Below, one piece after another: positions 1 through 12,262 of a stretch of DNA of 64,000 nucleotides. How positions within the stretch are numbered: position 1 is the first letter of the stretch; each line of letters begins with the position of its first letter. The notes below the pieces were generated by a model. The model was not told where the DNA came from. It saw nothing but the letters and a program-made list of their open reading frames with translations, and searched no databases. This stretch comes from Xestospongia muta (Eukaryota > Porifera > Demospongiae > Haplosclerida > Petrosiidae): assembly GCA_963693285.1 (NCBI GenBank), contig OY848930.1, positions 1 to 64,000 on the forward strand, read 5' to 3'. The translations under genes and the position numbers were made by a program.

Positions 1-2378
1 CCTAAACCCTAAACCCTAAACCCTAAACCCTAAACCCTAAACCCTAAACCCTAAACCCTAAACCCTAAACCCTAAACCCTAAACCCTAAACCCTAAACCC
101 TAAACCCTAAACCCTAAACCCTAAACCCTAAACCCTAAACCCTAAACCCTAAACCCTAAACCCTAAACCCTAAACCCTAAACCCTAAACCCTAAACCCTA
201 AACCCTAAACCCTAAACCCTAAACCCTAAACCCTAAACCCTAACCCTAAACCCTAAACCCTAAACCCTAAACCCTAAACCCTAAACCCTAAACCCTAAAC
301 CCCTAAACCCTAAACCCTAAACCCTAAACCCTAAACCCTAAACCCTAACCCCTAAACCCTAAACCTAAACCCTAAACCCTAAACCCTAAACCCTAAACCC
401 TAAACCCTAAACCCTAAACCCTAAACCCTAAACCCTAAACCCTAAACCCTAAACCCTAAACCCTAAACCCTAAACCCTAAACCCTAAACCCTAAACCCTA
501 AACCCTAAACCCTAAACCCTAAACCCTAAACCCTAAACCCTAAACCCTAAACCCTAAACCCTAAACCCTAAACCCTAAACCCTAAACCCTAAACCCTAAA
601 CCCTAAACCCTAAACCCTAAACCCTAAACCCTAAACCCTAAACCCTAAACCCTAAACCCTAAACCCTAAACCCTAAACCCTAAACCCTAAACCCTAAACC
701 CTAAACCCTAAACCCTAAACCCTAAACCCTAAACCCTAAACCCTAAACCCTAAACCCTAAACCCTAAACCCTAAACCCTAAACCCTAAACCCTAAACCCT
801 AAACCCTAAACCCTAAACCCTAAACCCTAAACCCTAAACCCTAAACCCTAAACCCTAAACCCTAAACCCTAAACCCTAAACCCTAAACCCTAAACCCTAA
901 ACCCTAAACCCTAAACCCTAAACCCTAAACCCTAAACCCTAAACCCTAAACCCTAAACCCTAAACCCTAAACCCTAAACCCTAAACCCTAAACCCTAAAC
1001 CCTAAACCCTAAACCCTAAACCCTAAACCCTAAACCCTAAACCCTAAACCCTAAACCCTAAACCCTAAACCCTAAACCCTAAACCCTAAACCCTAAACCC
1101 TAAACCCTAAACCCTAAACCCTAAACCCTAAACCCTAAACCCTAAACCCTAAACCCTAAACCCTAAACCCTAAACCCTAAACCCTAAACCCTAAACCCTA
1201 AACCCTAAACCCTAAACCCTAAACCCTAAACCCTAAACCCTAAACCCTAAACCCTAAACCCTAAACCCTAAACCCTAAACCCTAAACCCTAAACCCTAAA
1301 CCCTAAACCCTAAACCCTAAACCCTAAACCCTAAACCCTAAACCCTAAACCCTAAACCCTAAACCCTAAACCCTAAACCCTAAACCCTAAACCCTAAACC
1401 CTAAACCCTAAACCCTAAACCCTAAACCCTAAACCCTAAACCCTAAACCCTAAACCCTAAACCCTAAACCCTAAACCCTAAACCCTAAACCCTAAACCCT
1501 AAACCCTAAACCCTAAACCCTAAACCCTAAACCCTAAACCCTAAACCCTAAACCCTAAACCCTAAACCCTAAACCCTAAACCCTAAACCCTAAACCCTAA
1601 ACCCTAAACCCTAAACCCTAAACCCTAAACCCTAAACCCTAAACCCTAAACCCTAAACCCTAAACCCTAAACCCTAAACCCTAAACCCTAAACCCTAAAC
1701 CCTAAACCCTAAACCCTAAACCCTAAACCCTAAACCCTAAACCCTAAACCCTAAACCCTAAACCCTAAACCCTAAACCCTAAACCCTAAACCCTAAACCC
1801 TAAACCCTAAACCCTAAACCCTAAACCCTAAACCCTAAACCCTAAACCCTAAACCCTAAACCCTAAACCCTAAACCCTAAACCCTAAACCCTAAACCCTA
1901 AACCCTAAACCCTAAACCCTAAACCCTAAACCCTAAACCCTAAACCCTAAACCCTAAACCCTAAACCCTAAACCCTAAACCCTAAACCCTAAACCCTAAA
2001 CCCTAAACCCTAAACCCTAAACCCTAAACCCTAAACCCTAAACCCTAAACCCTAAACCCTAAACCCTAAACCCTAAACCCTAAACCCTAAACCCTAAACC
2101 CTAAACCCTAAACCCTAAACCCTAAACCCTAAACCCTAAACCCTAAACCCTAAACCCTAAACCCTAAACCCTAAACCCTAAACCCTAAACCCTAAACCCT
2201 AAACCCTAAACCCTAAACCCTAAACCCTAAACCCTAAACCCTAAACCCTAAACCCTAAACCCTAAACCCTAAACCCTAAACCCTAAACCCTAAACCCTAA
2301 ACCCTAAACCCTAAACCCTAAACCCTAAACCCTAAACCCTAAACCCTAAACCCTAAACCCTAAACCCTAAACCCTAAA
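1..2378. repeat. telomere, distal tier, (CCCTAAA)n
   Basis: Near-perfect head-to-tail CCCTAAA units (TTTAGGG on the other strand) run from the first base. The C-rich strand reads 5'->3' away from the left end, which is the orientation expected of a left chromosome end. Slips of one base or so cluster only around 241-246, 300 and 345-366; the rest is uniform. TTTAGGG is the plant-type repeat, whereas most animals use TTAGGG, so the unit itself is notable. That the true end lies at or near base 1 is inferred from this array being at the window edge. Confidence 0.95.
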
Positions 2379-3428
2379 CCCTAATTAACCCTAATTAACC
2401 CTAATTAACCCTAATTAACCCTAATTAACCCTAATTAACCCTAATTAACCCTAATTAACCCTAATTAACCCTAATTAACCCTAATTAACCCTAATTAACC
2501 CTAATTAACCCTAATTAACCCTAATTAACCCTAATTAACCCTAATTAACCCTAATTAACCCTAATTAACCCTAATTAACCCTAATTAACCCTAATTAACC
2601 CTAATTAACCCTAATTAACCCTAATTAACCCTAATTAACCCTAATTAACCCTAATTAACCCTAATTAACCCTAATTAACCCTAATTAACCCTAATTAACC
2701 CTAATTAACCCTAATTAACCCTAATTAACCCTAATTAACCCTAATTAACCCTAATTAACCCTAATTAACCCTAATTAACCCTAATTAACCCTAATTAACC
2801 CTAATTAACCCTAATTAACCCTAATTAACCCTAATTAACCCTAATTAACCCTAATTAACCCTAATTAACCCTAATTAACCCTAATTAACCCTAATTAACC
2901 CTAATTAACCCTAATTAACCCTAATTAACCCTAATTAACCCTAATTAACCCTAATTAACCCTAATTAACCCTAATTAACCCTAATTAACCCTAATTAACC
3001 CTAATTAACCCTAATTAACCCTAATTAACCCTAATTAACCCTAATTAACCCTAATTAACCCTAATTAACCCTAATTAACCCTAATTAACCCTAATTAACC
3101 CTAATTAACCCTAATTAACCCTAATTAACCCTAATTAACCCTAATTAACCCTAATTAACCCTAATTAACCCTAATTAACCCTAATTAACCCTAATTAACC
3201 CTAATTAACCCTAATTAACCCTAATTAACCCTAATTAACCCTAATTAACCCTAATTAACCCTAATTAACCCTAATTAACCCTAATTAACCCTAATTAACC
3301 CTAATTAACCCTAATTAACCCTAATTAACCCTAATTAACCCTAATTAACCCTAATTAACCCTAATTAACCCTAATTAACCCTAATTAACCCTAATTAACC
3401 CTAATTAACCCTAATTAACCCTAATTAA
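2379..3428. repeat. proximal tier, 105 copies of CCCTAATTAA
   Basis: Exactly 105 uninterrupted 10-bp units (TTAATTAGGG on the other strand) follow the 7-bp telomere repeat with a clean switch at 2379. The array ends at 3428 with a partial CCCT before unique sequence. No unit shows a mismatch. Shorter runs of the same motif in reverse orientation occur at about 4615-4650 and 5160-5183, between subtelomeric repeat units. Confidence 0.95.
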
Positions 3429-3432
3429 CCCT

Positions 3433-3545
3433 GCCTTTTCTTTTTCCCTTTATTCACCTCTCTTTTTATCCCTTCATTCACCTTTTCCTCTTTTTATCCC
3501 TTTTATTCACCTTTTCCTCTTTTTATCCCTTTATTAACTTTTTCT
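3433..3545. repeat. pyrimidine-rich short tandem repeat
   Basis: About four degenerate units of roughly 26 bp (TTCACCTTTTCCTCTTTTTA plus a few bases) directly follow the telomeric array. Nothing coding is seen. It is simple subtelomeric sequence. Confidence 0.6.
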
Positions 3546-3617
3546 AATCACCACTCAATTAACTTTACAAATTTCCTTTTTACTAATTATTTGAATATTT
3601 TTTCATTTATTAACCAA

Positions 3618-3700
3618 TTTTTTTTTCATTAATGTAGGGATTGAACTCCAAATTCAAGGTCCTCCATGTTAACCACTATTCCAACTAAGCGGAGGTGACA
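3618..3700 (-). repeat. tRNA-derived SINE-like fragment 1
   Basis: On the minus strand this reads like a decayed tRNA followed by an A-run. There is an A-box-like TAGTTGGAATAGTGG (3673-3687), a B-box-like GTTCAATCC (3638-3646), and then nine A residues. The box spacing is about that of a tRNA gene. Stem pairing is poor, so it is not a functional tRNA. A second copy lies 100 bp away. Confidence 0.4.
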
Positions 3701-3718
3701 GGAAACAGATTGAACCTT

Positions 3719-3800
3719 AATTTTTTTTTCATCAATCTAGGGATTGAACTCCAAATTCAAGCTACTCCAAGCTAACCACTACTCTAACTGATTACTGTTG
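3719..3800 (-). repeat. tRNA-derived SINE-like fragment 2
   Basis: Diverged copy of the element at 3618-3700 in the same orientation. The B box GTTCAATCC lies at 3741-3749, an A-box-like stretch at 3776-3790, and the A-run on the minus strand at 3719-3729. The tandem placement suggests local duplication, or a dimeric SINE. Confidence 0.4.
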
Positions 3801-3885
3801 AAAGCTAACAGATTAAAAACTAACTTTGTTTTTAAACTAATCTAGAGACAAACTACATATTCAAACACTTTTATACTAATCTGCA

Positions 3886-4030
3886 GTAGACCCCTTCGCT
3901 GTTCACAAGGGTCCCTCCTTGGCCTATTGCATAAGTCCCCTCTTGTCTGTTTACAAGAGTCCCCCTTTGGCCATTCACAAGGCTTTCTTTGGCCATTCAC
4001 TATACTCCTCCCTTGGATCTTCACAAGACT
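3886..4030. repeat. ~27-bp minisatellite
   Basis: About five degenerate units built on TTCACAAGRSTCCCYTTGGCC. Short ORFs on both strands merely translate the repeat and are not taken as genes. Confidence 0.65.
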
Positions 4031-4102
4031 CCCCTTACTTAACCTTAACCCAACAATCTCAGGGTAAGATAATCCTCAAGCCAGCCTCTATTCTTTACAG
4101 AC

Positions 4103-5690
4103 AATTGTGATTTTATAATAAAAGTAAAAAGTATTGCTTAGTTATTTTGTATCTGTAGCAATATAATACTCTAACAAATGTCACTGAATCATTGTATAAC
4201 TTTATTAGTTTCTGTAGTGGAGATACTGTTTTGTTATAAAACATTCTTCTCAAAAGGTGAGCCTTCATTTTATTTCAGTAGGTGTAATATCTTCAGGTAC
4301 TTCTAATATTAATTTCTTAATTGTACACTGATCTTGTGATGGAACATTATCTTGATCATTTGCTGTTTGTTAATGCTCTCTGCCATTATCATGTCCATAT
4401 GCACTTGAATGACCTGAAATCATTTTCTTCAGACTGACCATATAGTATACCTATAGTATACATTCATAAGATGTATGTTTGCTGGTTGCTTGAAGGAATT
4501 CTACCAAGAATAGTGTGATTCAGCAGATACTGGATGAAGCTACAAGTATAGCAATTGCCAGCTATGTTGGTAATACCAGGGCTTGACTTTGACTCAAACA
4601 TAGGCATTAATTAGAGTTTATTAGGGTTAATTAGGGTTAATTAGGGTCAATTGTGATTTAATAATAAATGTAAAAAGTAATGCTTAGTTATTTTGTAACT
4701 GTATCAATAAAATACTCTAACAAATGTCACTGAATCATTGTATAACTTTATTAGTTTCTGTAGTGGAGATACTGTTTTGTTATAAAACATTCTTCTCAAA
4801 AGGTGAGCCTTCATTTTATTTCAGTAGGTGTAACATCTTCAGGTACTTCTAATATTAATTTCTCAATTGTACACTGATCTTCTGAAGGGACAATGTCTTG
4901 ATCATTGGCTGTTTGTTAATGCTCTTTGCCATTATGATGTCCATATGCACTTAAATGAACTGAAATCATTTTCTTCAGACTGACCATATAGTATACCTAT
5001 AGTATACATTCATAAGATTTATCTTTGGTGGTTGCTTGAAGGAATTCTACCAAGAATAGTGTGATTCAGCAGATACTGGATGAAGCTACAAGTATAACAA
5101 TTGCCAGCTATGTTGGTAATACCAGGGCTTGACTTTGACTCAAACATAGGCATTAATTAGAGTTTATTAGGGTTAATTAGGGTCAATTGTGATTTAATAA
5201 TAAATCAAAAAAGTAATGCTTAGTTATTTTGTAACTGTATCAATAAAATACTCTAACAAATGTCACTGAATCATTGTATAACTTTATTAGTTTCTGTAGT
5301 GGAGATACTGTTTTGTTATAAAACATTCTTCTCAAAGGTGAGCCTTCATTTTATTTCAGTAGGTGTAACATCTTCAGGTACTTCTAATATTAATTTCTCA
5401 ATTGTACACTGATCTTCTGAAGGGACAATGTCTTGATCATTGGCTGTTTGTTAATGCTCTTTGCAATTATGATGTCCATATACACTTGAATGACCTGAAA
5501 TCATTTTTTTCAGACTGATCATATAGTATACCCATAGTATACATTCAAAATATGTATGTTTGCTGGTTGCTTGAAGGAATTCTAAAAAAATAGGGTGATT
5601 TAGCAGATACTGGATGAAGCTACAAGTATAGCAATTGCCAGCTATGCTGGCAATACCAGGGCCTGACTTTGACTCAAACATAGGCATATT
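4103..5690. repeat. subtelomeric tandem repeat, 3 x ~540 bp
   Basis: Three head-to-tail copies (about 4103-4646, 4647-5180 and 5181-5690) are highly similar, differing by scattered substitutions and small indels. Each copy contains GTCACTGAATCATTG, an internal TTTATTTCAGTAGGTG and the palindromic TATAGTATACCTATAGTATA. Copies 1/2 and 2/3 are joined by runs of TTAATTAGGG, in the opposite orientation to the telomere. A fourth, diverged and partial copy sits at 19420-19590. Minus-strand reading frames look like a decayed hydrophobic segment, but all copies have stops. Confidence 0.8.
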
Positions 5691-5699
5691 TAGACCTGG

Positions 5700-6069
5700 G
5701 AATACTATGGTATATCCCTGGTAAGCTAATTCAGGAAAAGAAATGGCTTCTGGGTAGTTTTTCTAGTATTCGTTGGCTTAAAAAGTACTTACTCTCGACA
5801 ATGACACAACAAAGACCTAATAGTCTAGCTCTCTTGTACATAGAGATAGATCTTTTGTCCACATTATGGATTTGTTTGGAAAATTTCATATTGCAGTTTT
5901 AACAGGAGCTCAAAAATTCCAGGATAGTTCTTTGTAAACAAAACTAAACTTCACCATTTCTTTGTAATTAATTATGATTGACTCTATACATAATTAAAAG
6001 TTAATAACTATTGATAATTATTATTAATATTTTTAAAAGCCATGAAATTTAATTATGCCCTTGTAGTCG
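5700..6069. other. AT-rich intergenic, nothing recognised
   Basis: No open frame, tandem repeat or known element is visible between the ~540-bp repeat and the satellite-like copy that follows. Confidence 0.5.
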
Positions 6070-6315
6070 ATGACAAATTTGAAGCAATTTAATTCTTAAA
6101 AGTCTGTAAAAAAACAAAAAAAATTAATTAATTTACATATACATTTACTAGTAGAACAAAGATCATAATATAAACATTATAAAAAGATAATGCTAGATAT
6201 TAGAGCAGTAATACTAATATATAGCTATCATCATAAAAAATTTAAAGCAATTTCATTCTTTAAAGTTTGTATAAAAAAACCAAAACAAATTTATTAATTT
6301 ACATGTACAAAGACT
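6070..6315 (-). repeat. dispersed relative of the CPSF1-intron satellite monomer
   Basis: About 1.4 diverged units, in reverse orientation, of the ~180-bp monomer that fills 30.2-44.1 kb. Shared landmarks include TTTACTAGTAGAACAAAG, TTAGAGCAGTAATACTAA and ATAGCTATCATCATAAAAAA, followed by a GCAATTT box. They show that the monomer family is not confined to the large array. Confidence 0.7.
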
Positions 6316-6379
6316 TAAACTGTAATGCAGTGCAAAATGCAAAGACTTAAAGCCTAATCCATTTGGTGCAAAAGAAAAA

Positions 6380-7330
6380 TGCTAAAACCCTAAAAACTAT
6401 TTGCTACTTAAGCTCTAACTTTAACTTTATAAGCTATAACTATAAGCTATAAGCTCTAACTCTACAGTTTAAGCTCTACCTCTATAGCTCTAACTATAAG
6501 CTCTAACTCTAAAAGCTCTAACTATAAGCTCTAACTTTAAGCTATAAAACTAACTATAAACTATAAGCTCTATCTATAAGCTATAACCTCCAACTCTAAG
6601 CTGTAAGCTCTAACTCTATAAGCTCTAACTATAAGCTATAAGCTATAACTATAAAGTCTAACTCTAAGGTGTAAGCTCTACCTCTATAGTTCTAACTATA
6701 AGCTATAAGCTCTAACTATAAGCTCTAACCTAACTCTATAAGCTATAATATTTAACTATAAGCTCTAACCTAACTCTATAAGCTATAATATTTAACTATA
6801 AGCTATAACCTCTAACTCTAAGCTGTAAGCTCCAACTCTATAAGCTATAACTATAAGCTCCAAATATAAGCTATAAGCTCCAATTATAAGCTATAACCTC
6901 CAACTATAAGCTCTAATTATAAGCTATAAGGTCAAACAAAGCTGTAAGCTCTAACTCTATAACTATAAGCTGTAAGCTTTAACTCTAAGCTATAACTATA
7001 AGCTCTAACTATATGCTATAAGACAAAAGCTATAAATAGCTACAAAAGCTATAAATAGCTATAAGCTCTAACTATAAGCTATAAGACAAAAGCTATAAAT
7101 AGCTACAAAAGCTATAAATAGTTATAAGCTCTAACTCTATAAGCTATAACTATAATTTATAAGGTATAAGATGTAAGCTGTAACTATAAGCTCTAACTCT
7201 ATAAGCTATAACTATAAGCTGTAAGCTGTAACTATAAGCTATAACTCCATAAGCTATAACAATAAGCTAAAACGATAACTCCAGTTATAAGCTGTAAGCT
7301 GTAAGCTTTAACTCTAAAGTTTAACTCCAA
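6380..7330. repeat. low-complexity AGCTATAAGCTCTAACT array
   Basis: Nearly a kilobase of short interleaved words such as AAGCTATAACT, TAAGCTCTAACT and TAAGCTGTAAGC, with a loose ~6/12-bp rhythm and no long reading frame. The words look like derivatives of one hexamer-scale motif. Confidence 0.75.
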
Positions 7331-7361
7331 GCTACATATAAAATGTATTTGGTATCTCAAT

Positions 7362-7620
7362 GTAAGCTGCATGTCTTTTATACACATTCTATATTCATGC
7401 TATTGTGGGGCTCTGTAGCTATGAATCTCATTAACATGATACCTTTTATACACAGTCTATGTTCATGCTATTGTGGGGCTCTGTAGCTATGAATCTCATT
7501 AACATGCTAACTTTTATACACAGTCCATGTTCATGCTATTGTGGGGCTCTGTAGCTATGAATCTCATTAACATGATACCTTTTATACACAGTCTATGTTC
7601 ATGCTATTGTGGGGCACAAG
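7362..7620. repeat. 68-bp tandem repeat, ~4 copies
   Basis: The block TTCATGCTATTGTGGGG recurs at 7393, 7461, 7530 and 7598, with near-identical spacer, giving a 68-69 bp period. The last copy diverges after GGGGC. Confidence 0.85.
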
Positions 7621-7972
7621 TTTATAGCTATGAATATTATTAACATTAAATCACCACCAGGAAAGAAAAGGGCTTAGGTTTTAGAATTTTAGTTATGTAC
7701 TACACAGTGTTAGGCTATATTTAATAATAGAGTAGATGTAGGCTATACATACTTGTAGAGTCTACATACCATATAGAATAGGCATAGGCTATATTTGCAT
7801 ATAGAATGAATGCTAGGTTCTACATAATAACAGAGTAGGTGTAGAGTATACATATAAATTGAGTAGGGGTAGGTCATAGGGTGCTCTTAGAAGCAATAAA
7901 CTAGATAGTGATAGGCTACATTTACACATAGAATGAGGTAGGGGTTCTACATAGGTGTAGGGTATACATAGT

Positions 7973-8180
7973 CATGAAATCTAGGTAAATAGCTAAGGTA
8001 CCACTCATCACATTCAATTGACAATTCGGGCTTAGGGTTCTGACATGCACTGGAATACCTGTCCAAGAATTCAACTTCTGAAGCAATTCTCAGACCCATT
8101 ATGTATACTGCAATACTGAGTAATATGTAAATTATATTAGCCATTGCATAGACATCCTGCTATAATAAGTAGGTTGTGGT
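7973..8180 (-). pseudogene. exon-like fragment, copy 1 (possible kinase subdomain IX)
   Basis: After an AG acceptor-like site the minus strand reads DVYAMANIIYILLS and stays open for about 60 codons, through SACQNPKPELSIECDEWYL. DVYAM...LLS resembles the subdomain IX helix of protein kinases such as TGF-beta receptor types (inference). No Trp or Gly typical of that helix is present, and no upstream kinase exon is attached. Three more copies at 10103, 11074 and 12078 carry disrupting changes, so this is treated as a pseudogene module spread with the subtelomeric repeat. Confidence 0.35.
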
Positions 8181-9008
8181 AGTTCTAAATAATAATACAA
8201 TAGGGATAGATCTATGTAAAAATAGATGGGGATAGGTTCTACGTAACAATACATGGGAGTAGGTACACATAGGGCTAGTGTTAAGTGATAATGAAGTAGC
8301 AGAAGGTTCTACATAAATAGTTGAAGGTAGGCTCTACACAATAATAAAGTAGGTGTAAGTTCTATGTAATAATAGATGGGAGTAGGTTCTAAGTTATAAT
8401 AGATGGAGATAAGCATACTAATAGAGTAGGCTACACTAAATAAAAATGGGGTAGGTTCTGCATAATACTTGAGTAGGGGAAGGTTCTACATAATAAAATA
8501 TTAGGTGTAGGTTCTATGTGATAATTAATGAAGTAGGTTCTACATAATAATAGAGCAGGTCTAGGTTCAAAAAAATAATAGTTCTGCAAAATAATAAATG
8601 GATGTAGGCTCTACAAAATAGGGGTAGGGTATATTTACACATAGAATGTGGGTAAATATAGTAGGGGTAGATTCTATGTACTAAATAGGAGTAGGGTATA
8701 TTTACACATAGAATGTGAGTAGGTGTAGTAGGGATATATTCTATGTAATAAATAGGGGTAAGCTATATTTACACGTAGAATGTTGGTAGTTTTATATACT
8801 AGATAGGGTTAGACTATATTTAATAATTGAGTAGAAGTTGGCTATACATACTACATACCATATAGAATAGTAATAGGTTATATTTACATATAGAATAAAT
8901 GCTAGGTTCTACATAATAACAGATGTGTAGGCTATACATACTAATAGAGTAGGGGTATGTCATAGGGTGCTCTTAGAATCAATGAACTAGACAGTGATAG
9001 GCTACATT

Positions 9009-9690
9009 TACACTGTAAGTTCTAACTCAACTATAAACTCTAACTGTAAGCTTTAAGCTCTAAATCTAAGCTCTAACGTTAGGCTGTAAACTCTAACTCT
9101 AACTCCAAGCTATAAGCTCTAACTCTAACTCCAAGCTATAAGCTCTAACTCTAACTCCAAACTATAAGTTATAAGCTATAACTCTAACCTGTAAGCTATA
9201 AACTCCAACTATAAGCTCTGATCTCTAACTTTAAGCTGTGACTCCAAGATTTAACTTTGAGCTCTAACTCCAAGCTATAAGCTATAAATATAAGCTATAA
9301 ACTCTAACTCTAAGCTGTAACCTCTAACTCTATAACTATAAGCTATAAGCTGCAAGCTCTAACTATAAGCTATAAGCAATAACTATAAGCTATAAGCTCT
9401 AAATAAGCTATAAGTTATAATTATAAGTTATAAGCTCTACCTCTAACTATATAAGCTATAACTATAAGCTATAAGCCTTAACTTTAAGCTGTAAGCTCTA
9501 CCTGTAAAGCTTACAGCTTATAGTTATAGAGTTAGAGCTTATAACTTTATAGCTTATAGAGTTAAAGCTTAGAGTTAGAGGCGATAACTTATAGCTTTTA
9601 GTTAGAACTTATAGCTTACAGTTAGAGCTTATAGCTTTGAGTTATAGGTTATAGTTGAAGCTTAGAGCTTATAGTTGTAGCTTATGGAGT
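9009..9690. repeat. AGCTATA low-complexity array with internal inversion
   Basis: This is the same word set as 6380-7330 up to about 9503. It then flips to the reverse complement (TTATAGAGTTAGAGCTTATA) to about 9690. The join reads GTAAAGCTTACAGCTTATAG. The two halves could fold into an imperfect hairpin about 170 bp long. Confidence 0.7.
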
Positions 9691-10102
9691 TAGAGTAAAT
9701 ACAACTGTAATAAATACAGGCAGGTTCTATGTAATAATAGATGGGGTAAGTTCTAAGTTATAATTGATAGAGATAGGCATAATAATTGAGTATGCTCCAC
9801 AAAATAACAAATGGTAGTAGGCTCTGCATAATACTAGAGTAAGGAGAGGTTCTACATAACAAAATATTAGGTGTAGGTTCTATGTGAAAATTAATTGAGT
9901 AGGTCCTACATAATAATAGAAGAATTATAGAGCAGGTGTAGGTTCAAAGAAATAATGGTTCTACAAAATAGGGGTAGGCTATATTTACGCATGGTCATAG
10001 GGTACACTTAGAATCAATGAACTAGATAGTGACAGGCTACATTTACATATAGAATGGAGTAGGGGTTCTACATAGGTGTAGGCTATACATACTCATGAAA
10101 TC

Positions 10103-10300
10103 TAGGTAAATAGCTAGGGTACCACTCATCACATTCAATTGACAATTAGGGCTTAGGGCTGACATGCACTAAAGTAGGTGCCCAAGAATGCAATTTGCGA
10201 AGTAATTCTCAGACTCATTATGTATATTGCAATACTGAATAATATGTAAATTTTATAAGCCATTGCATAGACGTTCTGCTATAATAAGTAGATTGTGGTA
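10103..10300 (-). pseudogene. exon-like fragment, copy 2
   Basis: Diverged copy of 7973-8180. The ATTGCAATACTGAATAATATG and CATTCAATTGACAATTAGGG landmarks are kept, but small changes break the reading frame after the hydrophobic stretch. Confidence 0.4.
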
Positions 10301-11073
10301 GTTCTAATAATAATTGAGTAGGTGTAGGTCTATGTAATAATAGGTCTATATAATAATAGACGAGGATAGGTTCTAGATAATAGATTGGAGTAGGTACACA
10401 TACAGCTAGTTCTAAGTAATAACAAAGTAGCGGAAGGATCTACATAAATAGATGGGGGTTGTTTCTACATAAAAATAAAGTAGGTCTAAGTTCTACGTAA
10501 TAATGGATGGGGGTAGGTTCTATGTAATATTTGATGGGGGTAGGTTCTACGCAATGTTAGAGTAGGGGAAGTTTCTACATATAAGAGATTGGGGTAGTTC
10601 TAAGTAATAATTGATAGAGGTAGGTCTATGTAATAATAGATGGGGATAGGTTCTAAGTAAAAATTGATGGGGATAGGTACACATAGGGGTAGTTCTAAGT
10701 AGTAATCGAGTAACAGAAGGTTCTACATAAAATAGATGGGGATAGGCTCTAAGTAATAACAGTTGGGAATAGGTTCTAAGTAATAATAGTGGACTAAGTG
10801 TAAGCTAAACGTAATAATAAAGCAAATGGAGCCATGCAATAATAAATGCAGGCAGGTTCTATGTAATAATAGATGGGGGTAGGTCCTACATAATAATAGA
10901 GGAATTATAGAGCAGGTGTAAGTTGAAAGAAATAATGGTTCTACAAAATAGGGGTATGTTAAATTTACACATGGTCATAGGGTACACTTAGAATCAATGA
11001 ACTAGATAGTGATAGGCTACATTTACATATAGAATGGGGTAGGGGTTCCACATAGGTGTAGGCTATACATACT

Positions 11074-11285
11074 CATGAAATCTAGGTAAATAGCTAGGAT
11101 ACCACTCATCACATTCAATTGACAATTAGGGCTTAGGGCTTTGACACGTACTAGAGTAGCTGCCCAAGAATGCAACTTCCAAAGAAATTCTCAGACTTAT
11201 TATGTATATTGCAATGCTGAATAATATGTAAATTATATCAGCCATTGCATAGATGTCCTGCTATAATAAGTAGATTGTGGTAGTT
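11074..11285 (-). pseudogene. exon-like fragment, copy 3
   Basis: Third copy of the same exon-like module, with the same flanks and a disrupted frame. Together with the surrounding TAGG tract it repeats copy 2 at about 970 bp spacing, which points to duplication of a larger unit. Confidence 0.4.
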
Positions 11286-12077
11286 CTAAGTAATAATTCA
11301 GTAGAGGTAGGTCTATGTAACAATAGATGGGGATAGGTCCTATGTAATAATGAATGGGGGTAGGTACACATACGGCTAGTTCTAAGTAATAAAGTAATAA
11401 TGAAGTAGCGGAAGGTTCTACATAAATAGATGGGGGTAGGTTCTATGTAATAATAGAGTAGGTGTAAGTTCTATGTAATAATAGATGGGGGTATGTACAG
11501 ATTCTATGTAATAATAGATGGGGGTAGGTTCTAAGTTATAATATATGGAGATAGTCATAATAATAGAGTAGGCTCCACAAAATAAAAAATGGGGGTGGGC
11601 TCTGCATAATACTAGAGTAGGGGGAGGTTCTACATAATGAAGTATTAAGTTTAGGTTCTATGTGATAATTAATGGGTAAGTCATACATAATAATAGAGCA
11701 GGTGTTGGTTCAAAGAAATAATAGTTCTCCAAAATGATAAATGGGTGTAGGCTCTACAAAATAGGGGTTGGCTATATTTATACATAGAATATGGATAGTT
11801 TTATGTACTAGATAGGGTTAGACTATATTTAATAATAGAGTAGATGTAGGCTATACATACTCATAGAGTCTACATACCATATAGAATAGGGGTAGGCTAT
11901 ATTTGCATATAGAATGATGCTAGGTTCTACATAATAACAGAGTAGGTGTAGGCTATATATATTAATAGAGTAGGGGTAGGTCATAGGGTACTCTTAGAAT
12001 CAATGAACTAGATAGTGATAGACTACATTTACACATAGAATGGGGTAGGGGTTCTACATAGGTGTAGCCTATACATA

Positions 12078-12260
12078 CTCATGTAATCTAGGTAAATAGC
12101 TAGGGCACCACTCATCACATTCAAGTGACAATTGGGGCTCTGACACACACTGGAGTAGTGAAGCAATTCTCAGACTTCCACCACTAACTATGTATACTGC
12201 AATACTGAGTAATATATAAATTATATCAGCCATTGCATAGAGGTCCTGCTATAATAAGTC
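12078..12260 (-). pseudogene. exon-like fragment, copy 4
   Basis: Fourth copy, with an internal deletion. It directly adjoins a second exon-like block (12263-12660), so this may be the ancestral arrangement from which the other single-exon copies spread (inference). Confidence 0.4.
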
Positions 12261-12262
12261 AC

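Larger units (their letters stand above)
7690..12075. repeat. degenerate TAGG-rich subtelomeric repeats
   Basis: Long tracts of loosely repeated words (TAGGTTCTACATAATAATAG, GGGGTAGG, TAGGCTATATTTACACATAG) with no consistent short period. Longer modules recur several times: a TACATTTACACATAGAATGG block precedes each kinase-like exon remnant at 7973, 10103, 11074 and 12078. The whole region looks like repeated segmental duplication of a 1-2 kb subtelomeric module. No intact gene is seen. Confidence 0.7.

Noticed and set aside
7947..8144. 65-codon ORF as an intact small gene
   Set aside because: Three other copies in the same repeat context are broken, and an acceptor-like site precedes its Met, so it looks like an exon relic.
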